This document shows, piece by piece, positions 55,060 to 64,000 of a stretch of DNA of 64,000 nucleotides. A model generated the notes under the pieces. That model worked only from the letters and a program-made list of their open reading frames with translations. It did no database searches and was not told the origin of the DNA. Origin of the DNA: Atrina japonica. Taxonomy: Eukaryota; Mollusca; Bivalvia; Pterioida; Pinnidae. Numbering within the stretch: the first letter of the stretch is position 1; each line of letters opens with the position of its first letter. The stretch spans positions 62,001 through 126,000 of the forward strand of contig BROG01000959.1 in NCBI GenBank assembly GCA_030159075.1. The letters are read 5' to 3'. The position numbers and the translations under genes were made by a program.

Positions 55060-55270
55060 ATGAAGTCTAATTAACCGATACAATCGTCTTGAGCATTATA
55101 ATTTTGTTATTGTTTATAATTTATAACCACTAGGTCGTTTTCACTGCTGGTGAAGCGAGTGAGCTCCCGCGGGTATATAAAAAGCTAATACCTGGTATAT
55201 ATTCCAGTAATATGTCGTACTGATAGCATCATTTAAAATTATAATTACTTCTAAAGCTCAGAAAGCAATC
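55060..55270. repeat. PEBP-module repeat block E, third copy
   Basis: CAATCGTCTTGAGCATTATA, ACCACTAGGTCGTTTTCACT and GCTGGTGAA match 51460-51560. Confidence 0.5.
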
Positions 55271-55572
55271 TTTATTACAGTGGTTACTCTTTGGTGGATT
55301 TGGGGTTTGCGTTTAGATTTATTATTTCGCCTTTTCTGATACCATTTTCTCTTTAAAGCCCTCTGTCTGATATTGAGCCCCTGGGCTGATATGATATGTT
55401 ATATGAACTTTACCATGTAATGATCTCTATTCACTAAATGCTGAAGTTATTGTTCATTGGTTTCCCTCCATATTGGTGTACGCCCAGTCATTTAGGTAAA
55501 TGAGGAATTCACCGGATAATGACCGAAAGTCAGTATATTCTTACTGGTCTGTGTGTCTATCGGGCAATTATT

Positions 55573-55731
55573 GTTGTCGTATGATTGTTTAACGTCCCAC
55601 TAAATAATCTTTCACTCATATTGCGACGTCACGAAATGCCGATAAAGGCTTCAAATTTTTTGCCTGAGCTCGGCACGTACAGCCATTGAACAGTGAGGGG
55701 ATTGTAACGTGCCGGCACCTACTACACTTAA
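55573..55731 (-). mobile_element. tRNA-SINE 3' body fragment
   Basis: On the minus strand, GTGCCGGCACGTTACAATCC, CCTCACTGTTCAATGGC, GGCATTTCGTGACGTC and GTGGGACGTTAAACAAT match the 3' two-thirds of the SINE at 2402-2690. The tRNA head is missing. Confidence 0.75.
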
Positions 55732-55739
55732 TATGTATC

Positions 55740-56380
55740 ATGAAGTACTTCTCAACTCATGTGCGAGTTCCATTTGAACCTAAGCTAATTACATTGTAAT
55801 CGGAATCTCTTTTACACCACTAAAACTTAACTTAAAACTGACGATTCATTGAGTTCATTAGAATACCACATATACGATATAACAAATGGTCCCAAAACGA
55901 AGAATGATTGTAAATCTTAAACAGGACAAGACCAACAATCACAATAAATATAACTTGTGATGAAAACATTTTGCAATTGCATTGATCACTACTTTTTAAA
56001 ATTACATTACGTCTGAACTGGGAGAAAACTGGATATATATAACACCCATAGTTCAGATGCTTCAACACCCGACAACCACACACAGCTCTGTTTTACACAC
56101 TTAACGTTTTTATTCTTAAATACACCGTGCATCAAATGATTATACCGGAGCTGACCATTCAACAGGGTTACTTTAACTGATTCCAAAGCAAAAAATTTAT
56201 ATATAATGTATTTACACAGTGGTGTCTCCAGGATCGTCAAATCATTCTATCTTTCAATATACTTTTATTATTGTCACAGGACCAATCTTTAGAGGATGAA
56301 AACATCAAAGGAGACGAAGTCACGGGTTTGTAGTTGTTTAATTGAAGTTTTAATACCAATGGAAACGAGTTCATGTAAAA
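55740..56380. other. Sequence between PEBP exon relics, no exon seen
   Basis: If this were a working PEBP gene, exons 2 and 3 should lie between 53.9 and 56.4 kb. No YTLVM-type or GxG-type exon was recognised on the plus strand. Confidence 0.4.
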
Positions 56381-56384
56381 TTAT

Positions 56385-56441
56385 GTGTGTATGTGTTTGT
56401 GTGTGTGTGTGTGTGTGTGCGTGTGTGTGTGTGCGTGTGTG
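56385..56441. repeat. (TG)n microsatellite before a PEBP exon 4 relic
   Basis: About 57 bp of TG with TTTG and GCG interruptions, ending about 12 bp before the exon-like sequence. Confidence 0.9.
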
Positions 56442-56453
56442 GTAGTTTCGCCG

Positions 56454-56606
56454 GATACATCCCGCAATATCAGTTACCCGTTCTCACTACTGGAAGAGAA
56501 AAGTGTTCATGATGATAACTCTTTGTCTGTAAATAGTACATTGAACGAAACGAGTTTCATGACTAACAACAAGTAACATCTAGTTGCATTGTTTAGGCTA
56601 AAATGT
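56454..56606 (+). pseudogene. PEBP-family terminal exon relic
   Basis: Aligns with the exon at 25195-25379 (GGATACATCCCGC for GGATATGTTCCTCC; CTACTGGAAGAGAAAAGTG for CTACTGGAGCAGAAACGTG; CATGATGATAAC for CATGATGACAAC). The acceptor CAG is lost (TTTCGCC), and internal deletions and stops break the frame. A VHDDNSLSV stretch remains readable. Confidence 0.6.
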
Positions 56607-56709
56607 GATTAAAACTTCATGGTTACATGGAGAGTGTAGTATTTTCTTTTTTGTTCTTAAATTGGGTGATACAAATTGAAACAGACAATTATAATAAGCT
56701 GAGTAAAAT

Positions 56710-57535
56710 GGCATAAATCCCCATATTACACTGTGAACTAAATGGTTATAGAAAGGTAGTTAGCAAGTGAAAGCTGACTGATCCGTATGAATCGAACTTG
56801 TAGTTGTAAATTGAATGGTCACAGAAAAGTGACTTAATGGACACTCAAGAGTAACTGACGTTTTACTAAAAGGTGACTGAATGGTGTTTAAAGTGACTAA
56901 ATTGAAACTGAAATGTAACGGTGAACTGAATGGTCACTGAAGAGTGACTAAATGATGAATGAAAGATGACTGACTTATCAGTGAAAAGTCACTGAATGAT
57001 GACCAAGGTGTCTGAATGACAACTGAAATGAGACTGAATCGTAACTGAAATATACCAGTCGCTGAATGTTGTCTGCATCGTGTTTAAAAGGATGACCGAA
57101 TGGTCACTGTATAAAGACTGAAAAGTAATTGAATTGAATTGAATGGTCATAAAATGTTACTTAACAAATACAGAATGTGCCTGAATGGTGAAGATAAGGT
57201 GTCTGAATGGTCACTAAGAGATGCGTGAATGATGGTTAAGAAAGTGATTGAATGTTCACTGAAATGTGACTGATTGACGACTGTATCTGAATGGTGACTG
57301 TAAGATGACTGAATAGATTTAAAAGTCACTGATGAGCGCTGAATGGTGACTAGATGGTGTTTTAAAACGGTGACTGGAAGATCACTAAATGGAGGCCAAA
57401 TCGTATCTGAAATGTACCAGTCAACTGAATTGTCACTGAAAGGTTATTAAGTGGCTACTGACAGGTAATTACATGGCCATAAAGGGTGACTAAATGGTTA
57501 CTAAAAGTGCCTTTATAGGCCCTATGGTATCATGA
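56710..57535 (+). repeat. Minisatellite of about 20-22 bp units, second array
   Basis: About 35 diverged units of the TGACTGAATGGTCACTGAAA type, again within about 150 bp downstream of a PEBP exon 4 copy. After it, AAATACATAATTTAAGATG resembles the flank of the first array. Confidence 0.85.
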
Positions 57536-57865
57536 GCTTAGTAGAGTGACAGACATCCTCAAATACATAATTTAAGATGAAGCTCGGATAGCTCGGCCTC
57601 GTAACTGATTAAGTTTATGTAAGAAAGGAAAATAGGTCATTCTATGCGGTTTTTTTTTACATTTAGCGTCCACCCTCAAACCAAAATCCAATCTTTCTAT
57701 CAGGCCACATTACTGAAGAATTACAACACATTGTAGGAGAACTAATGCAATTCAACGTACATTTATGTATTTTGGTGAGCATGAGAAAAAACAGTTCGAA
57801 TTATACTTATGTAAATAATTTATGAAATAATAGTTTTCAGATTGATGAAAATAGATGATGATGAT

Positions 57866-59030
57866 CATGTTTAAAAATTCTAAACAGCTTTTAGAAAATT
57901 TGAAGGCACACAATTTTTCTCGAATTCACAGCATCAAAACTTATGACTTCTCTACTCTTTACACTACTATTCCTCATGAAAAATTAAAAGAAAGACTTTT
58001 CAGCATCATAGACAACTGCTTTTTCACTAAAGGTGGTACCCTAAAATATAAATATCTAGTGATTGGCTATCAGGATACTTATTTTGTCAAACACCACTCT
58101 GATTCTACACATAAATATACTGAAGTTGATATAAAAACATGCTGGAATTTCTAATAGACAATATATTTGTAATGTTTGGAGACGTGGTCTTTCAACAAAC
58201 TGTCGGCATTCCCATGGGAACCAATTGTGCTCCTTTATTGGCCAACCTGTTCCTTTATTCATACGAAGCAGACTTCATTCAGAAACTGCTGAATCAAAAG
58301 AAGAAAAAGCTAGCGGTGTCTTTTAATTTGACATTTAGATATATCGACGACGTTTTGTCAATTAATAATGACAATTTTCATACATATGTCAATGCGATAT
58401 ATCCCAGCGAACTAGAAATTAAAGATACAACAGAATCAAGCACACACGCTTCATACTTAGACATTTTACTTAACATAAACACAGACGGGAAATTAGTTTC
58501 GAAGCTATACGATAAACGCGACGATTTCGGCTTTCCCATCGTAAATTTTCCACATTTAAGTAGTAATATACCTCAGTCACCTGCATATGGAGTTTATATT
58601 TCACAAATGATCCGATATGCCAGGGCGTGCACAACATATGAAAATTTCATATACAGAGGTAAACTACTCACTGACAAATTATTGACACAGGGATATCGAA
58701 AACTGCGTTTAATGTCAACGTTCCGCAAGTTTTACGGTCGGTATAATAGTCTTCTTTGCGACTACTCTGTTTCACTAAGTGAAATGTTGAGTTGCCTTTT
58801 CGTTGGCGGTTGTTGAGACGTCTGTACCAATTGTGACGAGGATACACTCCTCACGTGTTTCACTGGACTTGACTGTGGACTCACGGCGGGTGTGACCGGT
58901 CGACAGGGGATGCTTACTCCTCCATGGCACCTGATCCCACCTCTTGGTTTCCAGAGGTCCATGTTTGTCCATTTTTTATCGGATTTGTATCTATGTCCTG
59001 GACACTTTGGTATCTGAGGTTTTTATAGTT
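57866..59030 (+). mobile_element. Naiad-like element, RT motif A to 3' end
   Basis: Starts at AAAAATTCTAAACAGCTTTT and includes motif A (YDFSTLYTTIPHEKLKERL), a one-base deletion near 58133 that splits the frame, and then an open frame 58139-58816. That frame has GIPMGTNCAPLLANLFLYSY, FRYIDDVLSINN and YLDILLNI up to SEMLSCLFVGGC and a TGA. The frame beyond the TGA is open for about 65 codons. The 3' end lacks about 14 bp (ATTCTATTGATTTA) before ACTTTGGTATCTGAGG. Among the least decayed copies. Confidence 0.85.
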
Positions 59031-60761
59031 TAACTGTTCATTTTAAATGTTCTATATTTTTCTGGATGCTCTTGATTTTTATCGGATTTATGATATCAAA
59101 ACCAATCCGTCCGTGGACGCTGACAGAGAAAAAAAAAGATTGGAACTACCAATCTTCTTTTCATTTGCAAAATTTGTAGATATTTAATTAACGATTACGC
59201 ATGCAAAACTGGAAAGACATCTTATTGCTGGTTCACGATAAGACGATATTTACATGTGTACCGAGTTTTGGTCCCTTTTTTTCTCGTGTGTTTGTGCAAG
59301 AGGATCCTCCACCGTCCAGATAATAATTAGGCCTAATATATTCCTGATATCCGTGTAGATGTTTTTACGTAAAATACAGCTGGGTGGGATATTTTTCACG
59401 GAATGACAAAAAATACTGAAACGGGTAATTTTTCTACCGCTAGGCGAGTATGATTTCTATGTTAAAACAATGACCCCGGGTAAAATTTCTATCGTAGAAA
59501 AGTGATCCCGAATAGCATTTCTAGCACTTAGGGCAATGTATTCACGTTACACCGAAAACAAACCGAAAATGGAACATGTATTTCCATTCCGGATTGCATT
59601 TGTATATTCAAAATATATTTGATTTTCCCGTTTTTTAACATCTAAAATATCACTGGTTATCGGTGATCACATGCAGCATTTAAAAAACAAATCGTGTAAT
59701 ATTTCAAATTCATGTATCATGAATTATGTTTTCATTCGAATTTTAAATATGTGTCATAAGTCTGATATTTGATGTTCTATATTCATATTTTACTTTTCAT
59801 TTTCTCAAGCAGAATGTCCCTGGTACCTCTGTTTAAAAATATGTTGATGCGTTCACGTTTTTGTTATATGTTGCAAAATAAAATAACAAATAACCGAAAA
59901 TGTTGCATATCAATTGCAGAATACACCACAGTTCTCAGTTACAGATATCAACACATATTTTTTGTTCTAACCTTGTGAAGACACCTTAATTTATAGTTTA
60001 TTGACACTATTCTGGGTAAGCATAAATAGTTTTGGTATAGAGACACAAATTAAATATCACAAAATTCAAGGAAAGTTGATATTTATATTTGTATGTCATC
60101 CTGATTTGAACTTTGGTGTCAGATTGACACGCCAAGCTGCCGTTGCCATGGTAAACACTAACCACTATATGGTCTTTCAAACTGTGGATTTACCTTTTTC
60201 ATTAAAGATAAAAACATGCTGATCTGAAGTCTTAATATTTATTTGTCAGCATTAAGACGATGCTCTATTCATATGATGAAAATATACAATTTTAACAAAA
60301 ATAAATATCACCTTTTCCTGGTTATGTAAAAACTAGATTTTGACATTTTTTGGCATTTCTGGAAAATGAGAATTGATATCAATTTTGTTGATAAAAAAAA
60401 CTGCACCGAAAGATGATCTTCATATAATGCATAAATTAACATTACATTATAAACTATAAAATAAAACAAGTGGAATTATGTTATTTATTTAAAAGAAACA
60501 AATGCGTTGCCATGACAATATACAATGAAAATATCTCATGTTTGTGAATTTCCCTAAAAATTACAATTTACACCAATTTTAAAGATAGGCTGTGACACTG
60601 ACAGATTTTCTTCATGTATAATCCTTATTACATAAAGTCTAAATAAAAAAATGAACCGTGTTACTCATCTGTAACAAAATACATGCGTTGTCTTGACAAT
60701 ATAAAATGAAAATATCTAAATAAAGATTTTATATTTGTGGATTTCGTGAATCACTCTCAGT
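59031..60761. other. Intergenic sequence, no gene seen
   Basis: AT-rich, no supported exon. AATATCTCATG..TTTGTG-like segments near 60520 and 60700 suggest a short local duplication around AACAAATGCGTTGCCATGAC. Confidence 0.4.
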
Positions 60762-61026
60762 TTAAGTTCCATTTAGATATATTGACGGCGTTTTGTCAAT
60801 TAAAAATACAATTTTCAAACAAATGTCGATGCGAATTAGAAATTAATGATACAACAGAGTTAAGCACACGCTTCGTACTTTACTTACTATAGACACAGAC
60901 GGGAAATTAACAACTAAGCTTCACGATAAGCACGACGATTTCGGTTGGTTTTACATTTTGGTTGGTTTGGTATATCCTTGACATCCTATAGATTTATACT
61001 TTATTGGCTGAAATTTTTTATATTCC
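60762..61026 (+). mobile_element. Naiad-like element, short decayed copy
   Basis: Carries TTTAGATATATTGACGGCGT (motif C equivalent, YIDG for YIDD), ACAACAGAGTTAAGCACACG and ACGATAAGCACGACGATTTC. It then jumps to the 3' tail (CCTTGACATCCTATAGATTT to TTTTTTATATTC), skipping several hundred bases. Confidence 0.75.
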
Positions 61027-61696
61027 AAATAATGTGAATTTTTGGTTCAGTTGAACCTAGATAACAAATGCACCATATTTAATGAGATGAGTATAAAATG
61101 AAGGTTTTTGGTAACCATATCAACCATCCATTTTACCATTTGTAGAAAAGAATCTACCACGGATACATGGATTTCTAAACATACCAATAAAATGCATATT
61201 GATTATGGACAAAGTCCTAAGTTAATATATACTTATTAGATCTGTAAAGCCATGCGATGATGGAAGTTTCACATTTGAATTGTTTGATCATTTCATGATT
61301 CTAAATCAAAATCTAAATCTAATCATCCTTGTGTATCTTCTCCCTACAAGTAAAATGATTTCCCGACATTCAGGGGATAGAAAACAGCGGTAAGACAAGA
61401 TTACCCAGCCTTCACTTAATGAACTATAAAGACTTCTCGCTTCTTTCAGTGCAGGTTCAAGCACCCCCTAGAACCTAATCTGAATTGTACGGGGATTTTT
61501 TAAAAATTAAATAGCAGTTGTAAAACCGAAACTAAAACAGATTAGGTTTAGACTTCATTTATTATCCGTTCAGAATCAGTAAATGGCCAGGTGCATTTAT
61601 GTAAAGACAATTTAATCGTGAAACCATCAGCTTAGAACGATATCTTAAAGCAGAATTAGCGTGTTATTGTTTTCTTTAAGTGATAACATATCCTTT

Positions 61697-63750
61697 TGAA
61701 GACCACGCGTTGTATTTCATGTAGCTATACACCTAGCATCGCATCCAAGCTATTCAATTACAAACAGGTTTTGCAGTGCCTAAACATCAACCATCTTCTA
61801 CACAACACTGTCACATGTTCATGTGCTTCATCTCCTTTCAAATACAATACTATCGGGCATGTCATTGCGGCGACGTTTCTATTGTTGAAAATGAAAGCCT
61901 CAAAAATCTTATTTTAAGGGGCCCTAAATACCGGGAAGCCCGTTCCTTTAATTGGCGTCAGAATTTCAGTTTAGTTATGGATTCTGTCGAAGATTATGCC
62001 AGACGATAGGCCAAACATGAAGACGTAGAACCACACACTTTGTCTGAATGGCTGAAAGCCATACGATGGTTGATAATATCTCGTATTCGAAAACTTAAAG
62101 GGACTATGAAAACACGTTATCCCTCTGTATTTAATGATCCAGAAGTAGTTACTGAACTGGATAGGTTGCATGACCAATATGTACTGGTACCAGCAGACAA
62201 AGCCTCAAATAATATAGTTTTTATTTGTAAGGCACATTACTATAATTGTTTATTAGAAGAACTTGGGTTTGATATTAATTCTTGTAATCCTACATATACA
62301 CGTAGCTCACTTTCAAAGGACGAGATCCTTCAAAATCAAAATCACGTATCCGTATTACGCTAATTTGATATACCTACAACGGATACAGATTTCGAGCTGC
62401 CATATTTATATTGGATATCTAAACTTCATAAAACCCCATATAAGCAAAGATACATAACAGGGTCCAGCAAATGTTCTACCAAACCTTTATCTTTACTCCT
62501 TACCAAGATATTGACAGCCGTTAAGGAGAAACGTCAACAATACTGTACAGTTGCTTATTCCAGAAGCGGTGTAAATCAGATGTGGATACTTAAAAATTAT
62601 AAACAGCTTTTAGAAAATTTGAAGGCACACAATTTTTCTCGAATTCACAGCATCAAAACTTATGACTTCTCTACTCTTAACACTACTGTTCCACATGAAA
62701 AATTAAAAGAAATACTTTTTTAGCATTATAAACAACTGCTTTTTCACTAAAGATTGTACCCGAAAATTTAAATATCTAGTGATTGGCTATCAGGATACTT
62801 ATTTTGTCAAACACCACTCTGATTCTACACATAAATATACTGAAGTTGACATAAAAAACATGCTGGGATTTCTAATACAAAATATATTTGTAATGTTCGG
62901 AGACGTGGTCTTTCAACAAATTGTCGGCATTCCCATGGGAACCAATTGTGCTCCTTTATTGGCCGACCTGTTCCTTTATTCATACGAAGCAGACTTCATT
63001 CAGAAACTGCTGAATCAAAAGAAGAAAAAGCTAGCGGTGTCTTTTAATTTGACATTTAGATATATCGACGACGTTTTGTCAATTAATAATTTTCATACAT
63101 ATGTCAATGAGATATATCCCAGCGAACTAGAAATTAGAGATACAACAGAATCAAGCACACACGCTTCATACTTAGACATTTTACTTAATATAAACACAGA
63201 CGGGAAATTAGCAACTAAGCTATACGATAAACGCGACGATTTCGGCTTTCCCATCGTAAATTTTCCACATTTAAGTAGTAATATACCTCAGTCACCTGCA
63301 TATGGAGTTTATATTATACAAATGATCCGATATGCCAGGGCGTGCACAGCATATGAAGATTTCATATACAGAGGTAAACTACTCACTGACAAATTATTGA
63401 CACAGGGATATCGAAAACCGCGTTTAATGTCAACGTTCCGCAAGTTTTACGGTCGGTATAATAGTCTTGTTTGCGACTATTCTGTTTCTCTAAGTGAAAT
63501 GTTGAGTTGCCTTTTCGTTGGCGGTTGTTGAGACGTCTGTACCAATTGTGGCGAGGATATACTCCTCGCGTGTTTCACTGGACTTGACCGTTGACTCACG
63601 GCAGGTGTGAGCGGTCGACAGGGGATGCTTACTCCTCCATGACACCTGATGGTTTCCAGAGGTCCGTGTTTGTCCATTTTTTATCGGATTTGTATCTATG
63701 TCCTGGACATTCTATTGATTTACACTTTGGTATCTAAGGTTTTTATATTT
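61697..63750 (+). mobile_element. Naiad-like element, linker to 3' end (longest plus-strand copy)
   Basis: Starts after the endonuclease (TTRCISCSYTPSIASKLFNY), then the CxC linker (TCSCASSPFKYNTIG), GPKYREARSFNWR, the thumb-proximal region (VLVPADKASNNIVFICKAHY), motif A (STLNTTVPHEKLKE), motif B (GIPMGTNCAPLLADLF), motif C (FRYIDDVLSINN) and the RT C-terminus to the 3' end at 63750. Breaks: TAG for Trp at about 62007, a shift near 61870, a shift and stop near 62360, and TAG at about 62721. YIDD is followed by a deletion of two codons (NND lost). It is 5' truncated at 61697, so the GIY-YIG domain is absent. Confidence 0.85.
62779..63531 (+). pseudogene. Naiad reverse transcriptase domain, longest open frame
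   Basis: A 250-codon frame includes RT motif B (GIPMGTNCAPLLADLFLYSY), motif C (YIDD), and the segments TESSTHASYLDILLNI, RDDFGFPIVNFPHL and SSNIPQSPAYGVYI. It ends SLSEMLSCLFVGGC before a TGA. Motif A lies upstream in another frame, separated by a TAG at about 62721, so this copy cannot make a complete enzyme. In this family the RT copies element RNA onto the nicked target. Confidence 0.8.
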
Positions 63751-64000
63751 ATAAAGATATAAAGTTCTCATTAGTTTCACGTGTTGGCTTGTTTAAAGGT
63801 TTTACGAATTTCAAAATAATAAATAATATTAGTGGGCATATATATATAACAAATGGTATTGTGGGCAATATTCATACCGACCTCACATTGGGAAGTTCGT
63901 AGACATGCGTAGTCATTTGTTTTCATCCAAATTGGACAAAAAGTATTTCAATTGAATCAAATCTACCCAGATTTGGTACTTTTACTTCGGTGTCTATTTA
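63751..64000. other. Intergenic sequence, no gene seen
   Basis: AT-rich; ends with ACCCAGATTTGGTACTTTTA and TTCGGTGTCTATTTA, faintly like a decayed Naiad tail but too short to call. Confidence 0.35.

Overview
The window is animal nuclear DNA, most likely from a marine mollusc and probably a bivalve. It is AT-rich and intron-rich, with GT-AG splice sites. Long (AT)n, (CA)n and (GA)n microsatellites, minisatellites and tRNA-derived SINEs are common, and it holds many broken copies of one retroelement family. Nothing bacterial is present: there are no operons, CRISPR arrays or rRNA. The taxonomic call is inference from gene families and repeat content.

Host genes. (1) A four-exon gene for a small secreted PEBP-family (phosphatidylethanolamine-binding) protein lies on the minus strand (20600 to 13717). 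Its phases are consistent and its predicted length is 175 residues. Relics of the same family are scattered through the window. There is an exon-1/exon-2 pair near 39.6 and 38.5 kb (minus), lone exon 1 copies near 28.7 and 53.7 kb (plus), and lone exon 4 copies near 25.3 and 56.5 kb (plus). A weak exon-like ORF lies near 32.4 kb. The two plus-strand units share long non-coding flanks and a 20-22 bp tandem array, so this is a decayed tandem gene cluster. (2) A three-exon gene at 44373-46291 (plus) encodes a signal peptide, a PAN/apple-like segment and an F5/8-type C (fucolectin-type) lectin domain. Its stop codon lies at the end of a retroelement insertion.

Mobile elements. The dominant family is a Penelope-like element with an N-terminal GIY-YIG endonuclease, a CxC linker and a C-terminal reverse transcriptase. 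This permuted order is that of the Naiad clade. At least eleven fragments plus several bare 3' tails are present on both strands. The longest are 9536-11928 (minus, endonuclease end) and 61697-63750 (plus, reverse transcriptase end). Two in-frame TGA codons in cysteine-rich contexts are candidate selenocysteine codons, in line with the published report that clam Naiads encode selenoproteins. Other elements are a LINE ORF1 relic, a Tc1-like transposase scrap, a pogo-like TIR element, a foldback MITE family with TTAA-like ends, tRNA-SINEs, and an unclassified element bounded by 464 bp direct repeats.

Layout. 0-9.4 kb: repeats, SINE, 464 bp direct repeats, LINE scrap. 9.5-12.7 kb: head-to-tail Naiad pair. 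13.7-20.6 kb: PEBP gene. 20.7-31 kb: duplicated PEBP module. 31-44 kb: MITEs, Naiads, second PEBP relic, minisatellites. 44.4-46.7 kb: lectin gene with abutting Naiad. 47-52 kb: SINE, Naiad, minisatellite. 52.3-57.6 kb: second copy of the PEBP module. 57.9-63.8 kb: three plus-strand Naiads. The introns and intergenic stretches described as empty were read by eye only.
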